DNA from: Anaerolineae bacterium
GTDB taxonomy: Bacteria; Chloroflexota; Anaerolineae; Anaerolineales; Villigracilaceae
Direction of reading: 5' to 3'
Length of the DNA stretch: 43,690 bases
Assembly: GCA_030123675.1 (NCBI GenBank)
Contig: JASJYH010000012.1
Location: 1-43,690 of the forward strand
Part shown: one piece after another, positions 6,851 to 14,507 of the stretch
Position numbering within the stretch: the stretch's first letter is position 1
How the letters are laid out: each line of letters starts with the position of its first letter
The notes under the pieces: generated by a model
What the model was told of the DNA's origin: nothing
The model's input: the letters and a program-made list of their open reading frames with translations, nothing else
Database searches by the model: none
Translations under genes and position numbers: made by a program

Positions 6851-7645
6851 TTACTCCTCCGTGCGCGTAAACGGCACGAACCGGACTAGCCCGTAATTCA
6901 TGGCCTCTATTTCCCCGTTCACTTTCTGAAACAACCACAGGCTCTGGACTGCGCCAATCGGTCCAATTGGGATCACTAAATTTCCCCCATCCTTGAGCTG
7001 GGTTACCAATGGTTGGGGCAAATGGTCGGGAGCTGCCGTCACAATGATGGCGTCGAACGGAGCGTATTCCTGCCATCCGAAGTATCCATCAGCAGCGAAG
7101 TTCCTAACCTGGGCGTATCCTGCCCGTTCCAGATCATCTTTTGCTTTCGTTGCCAGTTCCGGGATGATCTCAACAGTATAGACTTCCATTCCCATTTCTG
7201 CCAGTACCGCGGCCTGGTACCCGCTCCCAGTTCCGATTTCCAGTACCCGCTCGCCAGGAGACAATCCGAGCAGCTCGGTCATGAGCGCCACGATCAACGG
7301 CTGGGAAATTGTCTGTCCGTACCCGATTGGGAGAGGATGGTTGGCGTAAGCCTGATTTTGGTAAAAGTCTGGTACAAAGAAATGGCGAGGTACGACGCGG
7401 ATGGCCGCCAAAACTGTCGAATCTGTGACCCCACGGGATTCTATCTGGTTCGTCACCATATCTAACCGGTCTTGGGTAAATGGATCGCTTGTGCCTTCGG
7501 TAACAAGGGGAGCCTGTGCCGGTTCAATCAGCGCCTTTGGTGCTGCTGGACTGCAGGCTGCTATCATTATACTGATTAATCCAAAACCTAATAAGGTGGG
7601 GGTTATTCTGCTTAGGGTGACCATTATTTGATTATTTCGCATCAT
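6851..7645 (-). CDS. pcm: Protein-L-isoaspartate O-methyltransferase with a lipoprotein signal
   Basis: The catalytic part (about residues 55-260) is typical of PCMT, which methylates isoaspartyl residues in damaged proteins using S-adenosylmethionine. Visible signatures are the substrate-loop motif GYGQTISQP (108-116) and the SAM motif LEIGTGSGYQAA (135-146). Unlike the usual cytosolic enzyme, it begins with about 30 residues of basic then hydrophobic sequence (LLGFGLISIMIAAC) ending in a lipobox with Cys31. It should therefore be exported and lipid-anchored outside the membrane, where a SAM supply is not obvious. The first ATG pair (7645) is chosen because it gives the complete signal; the ribosome site is weak. 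The family call is firm and the export inference is good. Confidence 0.92.
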   Translation of the reverse strand: MMRNNQIMVTLSRITPTLLGFGLISIMIAACSPAAPKALIEPAQAPLVTEGTSDPFTQDRLDMVTNQIESRGVTDSTVLAAIRVVPRHFFVPDFYQNQAYANHPLPIGYGQTISQPLIVALMTELLGLSPGERVLEIGTGSGYQAAVLAEMGMEVYTVEIIPELATKAKDDLERAGYAQVRNFAADGYFGWQEYAPFDAIIVTAAPDHLPQPLVTQLKDGGNLVIPIGPIGAVQSLWLFQKVNGEIEAMNYGLVRFVPFTRTEE

Positions 7646-7833
7646 ATCCTATTCCAATATATACTAGCCGTTACTGGTTTACTTTCGATTAGTCTTTACT
7701 CTACAAATCTCAACCCACTGGCCTTGGGATTTGTTATTAGGAAATGAAGGACAATCAATTTCTTCCAAACAAGCAGACTTTAGGTATATTTGAGTGATTA
7801 TAATTGAGCAATCCTAAACCCCCAAATGAATCC
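7646..7833. other. Divergent intergenic region
   Basis: These 188 bases separate the minus-strand methyltransferase gene from the plus-strand transporter remnant. A TATAAT at 7799-7804 could be a -10 box for the plus strand, but I see no convincing -35 box. Nothing else stands out. Confidence 0.3.
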
Positions 7834-8260
7834 ATGTCAAAATCCAAACTGATCCCCATTCTCGAAGCGATTTTCGCCGTCACCGCCTGGGGTGCCTCCT
7901 TTATCGCCACCAAGGTCGCGTTGCGAGATGTTTCCCCGATCACCGTCGTGTGGTTGCGCTTTGGAATTGGAGTGAAGATTTTGGGTCTGGCTGTCACTGC
8001 CCGGGCGCAATTCGCGCTGCCCAGGCGGCAAGATTTGGGCTACTTTGCCCTGGTCAGATTATTGGGGATCACCCTGCACCAGTGGCTGCAAACCAGCGGA
8101 CTGGTGAGCTCCCAAGCCGGTACCACGGCCTGGATCGTGGCAACCACTCTGGTTTTTATGGCTACCTTGGGCTGGTTGGCGCTCAAAGAAAAGCTAACCT
8201 GGCTTCCAAACCAGCGGCATTCTTTTGGGCGTGTTATTGGTGGTTACGGACGGAGATTGA
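7834..8260 (+). pseudogene. Truncated and frameshifted EamA/DMT-family transporter
   Basis: From the ATG at 7834 the frame reads MSKSKLIPILEAIFAVTAWG, then FIATKVALRDVSPITVVWLR, the standard first EamA domain with about four to five helices. At about 8203, after LALKEKLTWL, sense continues one base over as FQTSGILLGVLLVVTDGD and stops at 8258-8260. Restoring one T near 8204 joins the frames. Even so, only one of the two EamA domains (about 140 of about 290 residues) is present, and the next gene starts at once. It is therefore a real truncation and not just a sequencing slip. The usual role of the family is export of small metabolites; this copy should not work as a normal two-domain transporter. 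Confidence 0.75.
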
Positions 8261-8266
8261 TCGCAA

Positions 8267-9007
8267 ATGCATAAACATACTTCAAGAGACGCGCAAATCG
8301 ATGAAATTAAGGATGGCTTTCGCTTAACGATTCCGGCAGGCGGCGTAGGTCGTTATCATTTGGCCCAATATGACGATTATCACGGTCACGCACGGAAGGA
8401 TTTTAACCATCGCAGCGCGCTCAGCCTGAGCCTGCTGGCCCGAGCTTCAGCGGCATCCATTCCCGGAACCTGGGGCTTCGGGCTGTGGAATGATCCCTTT
8501 GGCTGGTCACTCGGCTTTGGCGGCAACACTCTGCGCATGCCGGCGCTGCCAAATTCGGTCTGGTTCTTCCAGGCTTCACCGGAAAACTATCTCTCCTTTA
8601 ACGAGGCACCCGGTAACGGTTTTCTGGCACAGGTCTTTCGCTCACCCCCATTGCCCTTAGCCCGGCTGGCCCGCGTAGGCCTGACACTACCTTTTTCGCG
8701 GGTCAAGGCCCGCAGATTGCTTGGAGAAATTATCGAGGGCCGCGCGGTCCGTTTGAGCACGGCTGTGACCGAATGGCATGCATACAGGTTTGAGTGGAGT
8801 CCGAGGCGCTGCACTTTTTGGGTCGATGATGCACTCGTCTTGGAGACGTCCCTTTCCCCGCAGCCGCCCTTGGGATTGGTGGTCTGGATCGATAATCAGT
8901 ATGCTGCCTTCAGGCCTTCTGGCAAAATCGGATATGGTGTCTTGCAGAATCCCGGTTCCGCCTGGTTGGAAATCAAAGACCTGAAATTACAAGGAGACCC
9001 AAAATGA
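8267..9007 (+). CDS. Conserved hypothetical protein with a GH16/concanavalin-like fold, probably non-catalytic
   Basis: The 246-residue protein is rich in aromatic residues and lacks a signal peptide. The stretch at residues 170-188 (WHAYRFEWSPRRCTFWVDD) is very like the C-terminal strand pair of GH16 glucanases and LamG-type lectins. The middle part GTWGFGLWNDPFGW (68-80) also fits a beta-jelly roll. The GH16 catalytic signature E-x-D-x-x-E is not present, so binding or an unknown activity is more likely than hydrolysis. The start at 8267 has a GGAG about ten bases upstream. The 3' end overlaps the convergent UbiA gene by 21 bases. The fold is inferred from pattern; the function is unknown. 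Confidence 0.7.
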   Translation: MHKHTSRDAQIDEIKDGFRLTIPAGGVGRYHLAQYDDYHGHARKDFNHRSALSLSLLARASAASIPGTWGFGLWNDPFGWSLGFGGNTLRMPALPNSVWFFQASPENYLSFNEAPGNGFLAQVFRSPPLPLARLARVGLTLPFSRVKARRLLGEIIEGRAVRLSTAVTEWHAYRFEWSPRRCTFWVDDALVLETSLSPQPPLGLVVWIDNQYAAFRPSGKIGYGVLQNPGSAWLEIKDLKLQGDPK

Positions 9008-10018
9008 TGGGGCATACGTCCTGAGCAGGGCATCCAAAACCAAGCCTAGCAAAATGAAGCCGCCAAATATGCGGTTATGTTGAAACGCAAAGCCTGAGAA
9101 CCAAACTGGCCATAGCGTCCAACCCTTGGGCGCTTTTTCAGGGCGGGGAGTCTTCAACACGTTCACGAATCTGAGTGCATCTTTTGTGGCCAGAAAGACG
9201 ATCAACATGGCAGGCGTGAAGTAACGTGAGATAAAAATCAGGGTTAAAATCACAGCATAAATTAAGAATATAGAAATTTGATCAACACGGCGGGCGATGG
9301 CCTCGCCGGCACGTACCGGGAATGTACCGACACCCCGGGCCACATCGTCATCATATTTGTCGATATGTTTGGCAAGGTTGATACTGCTCACTCCCAAACC
9401 ATACGGGATACCCACCAGTACCACGTTCCAATTCCAGACCCCGGAGAGCACGAAGTATACGCCCGCGATCATGATCGGGCCCCAAATCAGAAAAATGGCC
9501 AACTCGCCTAAGCCCCAATATTTGAAGGGGTAGGTATACGCCAGCAATACAACCCCACCCAAAGCAAATAAAGCGATCACAATCGGATTAAAGTTTGTAT
9601 AAAACAGTGCAAAGACGCCCGTAAGAGCGGCCAACATGCCGCTGACGAGAAACCACTTAAATTGTTGCGATTTGGTAAAAAATCCCTGCACGAGCGGATG
9701 CACGCCATATTGCGTGCGGAAGTAGTTGTCGTTATCCAACCCACGGCTATAATCTGTGTAATCGTTGAGCAAATTATTGGTGCCATGCGCGATGAACAAC
9801 CCCAATGTGACGATCAGAAATGGGGCCCATGAGAAATATCCGTCGCGGGCCGCCAGGATTCCGGCAATGACACAAGAATATAGGGTCACCAGTGTCACGG
9901 CTGCCCGGGTGGCGATCAACCATTTTGAGACAAGGTCGAGCGCATCCCACTCCTCCTTGTCGTCCATTTTGATCAACTGCCAGGTTGCATCCCGCCACAT
10001 TTTAAAATTGACCTGCAT
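8987..10018 (-). CDS. UbiA-family prenyltransferase (MenA-like)
   Basis: This is a membrane enzyme that transfers a polyprenyl chain to an aromatic or similar acceptor. The two Asp-rich motifs of the family are clear: NLLNDYTDYSRGLD (residues 82-95, the NDxxD type) and a second one in HIDKYDDDVARGVGTFPVRAG-type sequence (about 214-232), both binding Mg-diphosphate. About eight or nine hydrophobic helices fill the rest. The second motif followed by GVGTFPV is like 1,4-dihydroxy-2-naphthoate prenyltransferases, so menaquinone synthesis is possible, but no other men gene is nearby to confirm it. A strong AAGGAG precedes the ATG. The N-terminus has about 30 extra hydrophilic residues. Confidence 0.85.
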   Translation of the reverse strand: MQVNFKMWRDATWQLIKMDDKEEWDALDLVSKWLIATRAAVTLVTLYSCVIAGILAARDGYFSWAPFLIVTLGLFIAHGTNNLLNDYTDYSRGLDNDNYFRTQYGVHPLVQGFFTKSQQFKWFLVSGMLAALTGVFALFYTNFNPIVIALFALGGVVLLAYTYPFKYWGLGELAIFLIWGPIMIAGVYFVLSGVWNWNVVLVGIPYGLGVSSINLAKHIDKYDDDVARGVGTFPVRAGEAIARRVDQISIFLIYAVILTLIFISRYFTPAMLIVFLATKDALRFVNVLKTPRPEKAPKGWTLWPVWFSGFAFQHNRIFGGFILLGLVLDALLRTYAPSFWVSL

Positions 10019-10147
10019 TTAATACTCCTTATGAATTAAATAATTTTAATTTTCCCTGCTCCTAATGTAAAGAGGAGCTCATAATCAGGAGATTATACAT
10101 AATTTGTATCCTGTCGGTGTCATTACCCCGCCTTACTTCGGCGGGGT

Positions 10148-10202
10148 TTCGAGCGCAGCGAGAAATCTTGGGTTGTGTTTTAGATTTCTCGCTGCGGTCG
10201 AA
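10148..10202. repeat. 21-bp inverted repeat (long hairpin)
   Basis: The arm at 10148-10168 (TTCGAGCGCAGCGAGAAATC and one more T) and the arm at 10182-10202 are inverted copies with one mismatch around a 13-base loop. It lies in the 300-base gap between the UbiA gene and a methyltransferase fragment. It resembles REP-type palindromes or a transcript-end structure for the flanking genes. There is no T run. Confidence 0.6.
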
Positions 10203-10314
10203 AAGACAATATGAATTCGATGGTTGACATTCTCCGTATTAAGCACAATCAGCTTTCAACATATAATTTGGTAAAATCAGCGCAACGTACTCATTGATTC
10301 TGGAGCATTTTTCG

Positions 10315-10440
10315 ATGACCGAAACACAAGGTGAATATATCTCTGCACTAGGGTTCAGGGTTTTAACCACCTATTTTGACTTTATTCAAGGCTGGATAGT
10401 AAGCAATTTTCAATTTAAGACCTTTGTTAGTATAAAATGA
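10315..10440 (+). pseudogene. N-terminal fragment of a SAM-dependent methyltransferase (41 aa)
   Basis: The ORF begins MTETQGEYISALGFRVLTTY and continues FDFIQGW. This resembles the N-terminus of UbiE-like class I methyltransferases (A-L-G-F-x-x-L-T-x-x-Y/F-D). It then ends at a stop at 10438-10440, before the SAM-binding GxGxG motif. The rest of the gene is missing. The next 130 bases show nothing coding, and a TGTCAT repeat follows. The family is judged from about 20 residues. Confidence 0.45.
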
Positions 10441-10571
10441 TCCAACTGGGACCTAAATAATGAAGGCTGCAACTTTTACTGATAGAGTCTCGATGCTGTC
10501 TCTGCTTATCAAGATATGGAAATTGATAAGAATAATGGAGGTATCTCACATCTATAAAAATCTATATTTTC

Positions 10572-10715
10572 TGTCATTCCCCAAAGGGGACGATGCCGTC
10601 TCGCACCGACGTGCTCGCGGCACGGACGGTGTGCGAACGAAGCGCAGCGTAGTGTGGCAATCTCCTCGCTCAACGGGAGATCGCCGCGTCGCAAAGATCG
10701 CTCCTCGCGATGACA
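10572..10715. repeat. TGTCAT-bounded palindromic repeat
   Basis: The element starts TGTCATTCCCC and ends CTCGCGATGACA, so its tips are inverted. It carries sub-palindromes such as GTGCTCGCGGCAC. About 100 bases of it return, inverted, at 13280-13380 with few differences. It appears to be a small non-autonomous mobile or structural repeat. The open frames running through it are by-products of its GC-rich palindromes. Confidence 0.75.
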
Positions 10716-10818
10716 AGAAGTAAATTTCTTAGGTTTGAGCGTTCACCAGCGAACGAAGCAATCTCAACTTGTTTATCCGGTAGTTAATGCATCTTGAGAA
10801 TATAAATTAAAGGAATCT

Positions 10819-11166
10819 ATGATGGATGAATGTATCTTCTGTAAAATCATCAAAGGGGATCTACCTGCGAAAGTACTCTACAAAGACGAGCAAGTGACCG
10901 CCTTTCACGATATCAATCCGGTCGCACCGACCCATATATTACTCATTCCAAACAAACATATCGCCTCAATAAATGAGATCGCTCCCGAAGACGAAGCGCT
11001 ATTTGGCTACATGATGACCAGCGTCAAGAAAATTGCAGAGCTGACAGGAGTTGAAAAGAGTGGGTATCGTCTGATCGCAAACACAGGCCCGGATGCTAAT
11101 CAGGAGGTCTTCCACATCCATTTTCATGTCATTGGCGGGCAACGAATGCGACATCCGATGGGCTAA
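10819..11166 (+). CDS. HIT family protein (HINT-like nucleotide phosphoramidase)
   Basis: The 115-residue protein has the full histidine triad QEVFHIHFHVIGG, with H99, H101 and H103. It also has the N-terminal CIFCKI pair (C5, C8) that often binds zinc in bacterial HINT proteins. Members hydrolyse nucleotide phosphoramidates and related adducts in the cytosol. Length and motif order are normal. The ribosome site AAAGGAA lies six bases before the double ATG; the second ATG would also fit. It is flanked by repeats on both sides and is not in an obvious operon. Confidence 0.95.
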   Translation: MMDECIFCKIIKGDLPAKVLYKDEQVTAFHDINPVAPTHILLIPNKHIASINEIAPEDEALFGYMMTSVKKIAELTGVEKSGYRLIANTGPDANQEVFHIHFHVIGGQRMRHPMG

Positions 11167-11214
11167 TTATTAGCCAAACAGTCACAATTAATTTGGGGCG
11201 CTTTTTACATCCCA

Positions 11215-11389
11215 GTACCCGGACAACATGATAATGATGGCTGAAATTGCCCTTCCCAAATGGATATATCACCAAACAAAATCAACTTGGACGGGCACAT
11301 GTACCCGGACAATATGATAATGATGGCTGAAATTGCCTACCCAAAAGGATACTTCACCAAGCAAAATCAACTCAGACGGGCACTAGCAG
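11215..11389. repeat. Tandem pair of the about 90-bp repeat, copies 2 and 3
   Basis: Copy 2 spans 11215-11300 and copy 3 spans 11301-11389, a period of 86 bases. Both start GTACCCGGACAA and share ATGATAATGATGGCTGAAAT, then a less even middle, then AATCAAC and GACGGGCAC. Copy 1 is at 6708-6797. The repeat is too long and too few in number for a CRISPR. Copy 3 ends seven bases before a TATAAT that probably drives the next gene. Confidence 0.8.
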
Positions 11390-11395
11390 GCTGAG

Positions 11396-11401
11396 TATAA
11401 T
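11396..11401 (+). promoter_or_regulatory. Possible -10 box directly before the 458-aa membrane protein gene
   Basis: A perfect TATAAT lies six bases before the ATG at 11408. Transcription from it would start at or next to the start codon and give a nearly leaderless message. There is no good -35 hexamer; the position falls inside repeat copy 3. Confidence 0.35.
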
Positions 11402-11407
11402 TCTCGC

Positions 11408-12784
11408 ATGAACAGCATCACCTTGATCACATTCTCGATCGCATGCTGGCTTGCGTTTTACTTGATCGCACGGGATAACAAACCCCGTCTGCGCTTGACT
11501 GGCCTTGGCATACTGGCCTACGCGCTCGTTTTGGGTTTGCAATTCACCACGGATGGGGAAATTTGGGACCGCGTAACCTGGGCCTTGCGACTGCTGCCCT
11601 CCCTGCTGTGGGCCGGTGCGATCCTAACTATAGACGACCGCATCACACTCAACCGAGGCGTGCTAGTAAAAATCTGGAAGTGGATCCTAGTCCCGGTCAC
11701 CCTTTTGGGGGGCCTTCTCTTTGTCATCGGCTTAGATTGGGGTATCTCGCTTTGGACCTGGTTCTCCATCCTGATCGGCCTGTCGCCGGCGATCTTCACC
11801 TTCATCATTTTACAAGACCTGCTGACTCTTCTACGTCCACGCCAGGCGACTGGGATTTTGTTGGCGGCCACTTTGTTTTTTACCTTGGGAGAGGTGTTTT
11901 TGGTGCTGCCCCTCAACTGGCTGCCAATGGATTGGGCGGTTTTGGGTATTGGCTTAGATTTGTTATTGCTGGGTTTTGCCATCGCCTGGTTTGATGCCTT
12001 TGACGAAGGCGAAACTCTGCTTTTGGATATGCTACGCTCCTTCGCTGGGACCACATTAACCGTCCTGATATTTGCCGGGCAAGTTGGATTCATAATTGCC
12101 ATCCAGACCGGTTTAACATCCGGAATGCGGATCCTATTAATTAGTACTATCACGACCGCAATATTGCTGTCTGTCTTTGCAGACCCTTTGTACTCCTTGG
12201 TTGATAAGTTTGTATTTCTGCGAGCACCCTTTTTGAGAAGCTCTCGGACCCAACTTAGAACAGAATCTGCTTTATTGCCCCGGATTGATAGCAGCCTCGA
12301 CCTGGAAAGATTAGGAGAGCCAGAACGTTCCCGGATCACCCGCAAGGCATTGAGCAATTTTGGAAACCTGCCCAAGCTGGCCCACAGCCCGCTGACGAAA
12401 TTGCCTTTGATCGAATCGCGCCTATCCAGCCACAAGGGTGTCGCTAACACGCTCGAGCGCGCATCCGAGCTAAAAATATTGTTAACCGAGTCCATCACAC
12501 GCTTGAAGCCGGCCAGTCAAAAGGAGTTCGATTCTAGTGACGAGTGGCGCTATTACAACGCCCTATATTACCCCTATGTCGCTGGTCTAAGGCCATACAG
12601 TCGCAGGCAAGAGCGAGATCTGACACCAGATGAACAAGAAGCCCTGAACTGGCTACAAACTTATGTGCCCGAGCGAACCTTACACAACTGGCAAAATGCC
12701 GGCGCGAAGTTGGTTGGAAATGACCTTTGGGAATTGAATTTCAAGCTACCTGACAGTTTGCTACATAAACACTTTGTTGGTTGA
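11408..12784 (+). CDS. Hypothetical membrane protein with a cytoplasmic C-terminal domain (458 aa)
   Basis: I do not recognise the family. Residues 1-265 hold about eight hydrophobic helices (for example WILVPVTLLGGLLFVIGLDW near 91-110). The arrangement recalls the N-terminal sensor halves of membrane histidine kinases, but no kinase domain follows. Residues 266-458 are soluble and hydrophilic, with charged helices (for example RASELKILLTESITRLK). A conserved-looking tail contains EWRYYNALYYPYVAGLRPYS, then Trp-rich sequence. There is no ribosome site just before the ATG; a TATAAT at 11396 suggests a leaderless transcript. The stop codon lies inside a palindromic repeat. A sensor or regulator role is a guess from topology only. 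Confidence 0.6.
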   Translation: MNSITLITFSIACWLAFYLIARDNKPRLRLTGLGILAYALVLGLQFTTDGEIWDRVTWALRLLPSLLWAGAILTIDDRITLNRGVLVKIWKWILVPVTLLGGLLFVIGLDWGISLWTWFSILIGLSPAIFTFIILQDLLTLLRPRQATGILLAATLFFTLGEVFLVLPLNWLPMDWAVLGIGLDLLLLGFAIAWFDAFDEGETLLLDMLRSFAGTTLTVLIFAGQVGFIIAIQTGLTSGMRILLISTITTAILLSVFADPLYSLVDKFVFLRAPFLRSSRTQLRTESALLPRIDSSLDLERLGEPERSRITRKALSNFGNLPKLAHSPLTKLPLIESRLSSHKGVANTLERASELKILLTESITRLKPASQKEFDSSDEWRYYNALYYPYVAGLRPYSRRQERDLTPDEQEALNWLQTYVPERTLHNWQNAGAKLVGNDLWELNFKLPDSLLHKHFVG

Positions 12785-12885
12785 GTAGGCGATGTTTGTC
12801 CGCCGTATCGAAACCAATATGTCGTTGATAACTCTTAATGTGTGATTTCGATACGCCCTCAGCTAGCGCTTCGGACTACTCAACC
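12779..12885. repeat. GGTTGAGTAG palindromic element containing a gene's stop codon
   Basis: The end arms GGTTGAGTAG (12779-12788) and CTACTCAACC (12876-12885) are perfect inverted repeats. Inner arms GTATCGAAA and TTTCGATAC also pair. The TGA at 12782-12784 that ends the upstream membrane protein is part of the left arm. It may act as a transcript-end hairpin. It belongs to a repeat class with TTGAGTAG...TATCGAAA that I have seen described in several GC-rich phyla. Confidence 0.75.
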
Positions 12886-12977
12886 ACCGTTGAAAACAAA
12901 ACTGTCAGGTGACTAGATTGAATTTCAAGAAATCCGCAACTTTGTAACCCTAAACTCAGTAAATCACAGATTCAAGG

Positions 12978-13191
12978 TGTCATGCCGCAAGGGTATCCCT
13001 AGACGCCACACCGTCTTCGCGTAGCACCGTTTCGTCCAGCTTGACTAGGATCTTCGTTGCTCGCGACGAACGGCGGGCCGACGCCCTCGCGGGGCGAACG
13101 GCCTACGGGAGGACGGTGTACCCGTTGGTATTACGAGGAGCGTTCGTTGCGACGAGGCAATCTTCGCTGAACCAGTGAAATTTATCTGACA
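12978..13191. repeat. Degenerate TGTCAT-type repeat block
   Basis: The block opens with TGTCATGCCGCAAGGG and contains CGAGGAGCGTTCGTTGCGAC and GAGGCAATCTTCGC near 13135-13167. These are forms of the same family as 10572-10715. Inner pieces CACCGTC and GACGGTGT are inverted relative to each other. The outer edges are uncertain. There is no gene in it. Confidence 0.5.
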
Positions 13192-13279
13192 AAATCAGCT
13201 CATTAACATGGGATTGCCAAAGTGCTCTTTGGGTACGTCGGCCGAGGGCTTCCTGCTAAGAAACATAATTTCCTGTCTA

Positions 13280-13445
13280 CCGCTGAGGAGCTTGCCACAC
13301 TCCGCTGCGCTACGTTCGCACACCGTCCGTGCCGCGAGCACGTCGGTGCGAGACGGCATCGTCCCCTTGGGGGAATGATATGCAATAATGTTTCTTTTTG
13401 TTTGAGCCCCGCTGGTCATTACGGGATGGAGAAACTCGCAATGAC
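13280..13445. repeat. TGTCAT-type repeat, inverted copy of 10572-10715, with a second partial copy
   Basis: Bases 13280-13380 are the reverse complement of the first about 100 bases of the element at 10572, including GCACACCGTCCGTGCCGCGA. They end GGGGGAATGATA where the other copy has the complement of TGTCATTCCCC. Bases 13414-13445 (GGTCATTACGGGA to CTCGCAATGACA) are a further short member. The two large copies face each other around the HIT and membrane protein genes. Confidence 0.75.
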
Positions 13446-13555
13446 ATCATATTCATGATGTGGCAATACTGGCAGGGTTTGGCAGTACTATTCATGGACT
13501 TGGCAGGTACCTTTTGTGTATGCTGGGGGAAATTCAAACAAATCTGGAGGTACCA

Positions 13556-13963
13556 ATGACCACAATTTCTTCTACTCAAGACAAAGGCCGTTTGCTGCGC
13601 TCAGCGTTGCTGGGTAACAGTATTTTCAGCCTGCTCAGCGGGTTGGACTTCGTGCTCTTCTCGCGCCCAATATCAAAATTCATAGGCAACACAGCGCCCA
13701 CAGTTATCTTGGTGCTCGGCATCATCTTGATTGCCTTCGCCGCAGAGCTGTATCTGCTCTCACGGGCAGAAAAGGTTAACCGATCATTAGTATGGGCAGT
13801 CATAATATCTGACGTACTGTGGGTGATCGCCAGCGCTGTGCTGATTTTTACAGATCTGGTGCAATTTACCAGCGCGGGCAATTGGGCGCTGGCCGTCATC
13901 GCCGATATAGTACTGGTGTTTGCGATCTTGCAATATGTAGGATTGAGAAAATCTTCAAACTAA
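13556..13963 (+). CDS. Small four-helix membrane protein (135 aa), hypothetical
   Basis: After a short polar start (MTTISSTQDKGR) come four hydrophobic helices, about residues 16-36, 45-66, 78-99 and 106-128, with a short tail LRKSSN. The start at 13556 is chosen because GGAGGT lies six bases upstream. A longer frame from 13460 would run through repeat-flanking sequence without a ribosome site. I do not recognise the family. The compact four-span form is common among small Chloroflexota membrane proteins of unknown function. Confidence 0.65.
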   Translation: MTTISSTQDKGRLLRSALLGNSIFSLLSGLDFVLFSRPISKFIGNTAPTVILVLGIILIAFAAELYLLSRAEKVNRSLVWAVIISDVLWVIASAVLIFTDLVQFTSAGNWALAVIADIVLVFAILQYVGLRKSSN

Positions 13964-14055
13964 GCATGCTGCCAACCCCTAACGATATCAGCCGCAGGGT
14001 CTAAGACCTTGCGGCTCTCGTTTAATACGATCAAAACCGAATCTTCAGAAATATA

Positions 14056-14439
14056 TTAAAAACTATTTATTGGTTGGCGGCCGGGAAACCCCGCTTCGAT
14101 TTCGTGCCAAAAAGCAATATCCTGCTCCCCGTTTTTCCAACATAAATACACTTCGCGCCCATCTTTCATGGCAGAAAAATCTAGTAATCCAGTGTTAATA
14201 TCTTTTATTTGGGCACCTTTATCATGGATTCGATGGATCAGTTTTTCCAGTCGCTCAAAATCAAATACCATATTGCTTAAGGCCCGATTTCCACCATTTC
14301 CTACAGATTTTTCAATTGCTGGCCAGGCCTCGGGTTGGTTTTTGAGAATTTTTTTGCGGATCACTTGGACTTCATCCATCAGCGGCCGAATGCTGATCAA
14401 GGCTTGATTGGCTTCTTCTAAACTAAAGAATTGGGTCAT
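14056..14439 (-). CDS. DUF2203 family protein (127 aa)
   Basis: The whole protein fits the DUF2203 pattern: an N-terminal helix FFSLEEANQALISIRPLMDE, a central helical part, then KDINTGLLDFSAMKDGREVY, LCWKNGEQDIAFWH and AGFPGRQPI. It is soluble and all or mostly helical. Function is unknown. The conserved Cys, His and acidic residues in the C-terminal part could suggest a metal or ligand site, but that is inference. It is transcribed away from the lipoprotein gene at 14508, with 68 bases between the two starts. Confidence 0.9.
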   Translation of the reverse strand: MTQFFSLEEANQALISIRPLMDEVQVIRKKILKNQPEAWPAIEKSVGNGGNRALSNMVFDFERLEKLIHRIHDKGAQIKDINTGLLDFSAMKDGREVYLCWKNGEQDIAFWHEIEAGFPGRQPINSF

Positions 14440-14507
14440 GCTGGTTAGTATATCATTCCAAAATTATTGGCGAAAGAAAACATCGTTTATACTCATCAAA
14501 CCTGAGG

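Noticed and set aside
10460-10723. 87-codon plus-strand open frame
   Set aside because: Most of it runs through the TGTCAT palindromic repeat, and the same repeat gives unrelated frames at 13280.
11215-11389. CRISPR array
   Set aside because: There are only two tandem units, the unit length of 86 bases has no spacer-repeat division, no cas gene is near, and a third copy stands alone at 6708.
11518-12498. Long open frame of 326 codons on the minus strand
   Set aside because: It is antisense to the 458-aa membrane protein gene, is very rich in Ser, Arg and Lys as expected from the complement of hydrophobic codons, and has no ribosome site or family pattern.
13460-13555. N-terminal extension of the 135-aa membrane protein
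   Set aside because: The extra 32 residues have no ribosome site and are not hydrophobic in a pattern, while GGAGGT directs the start at 13556.
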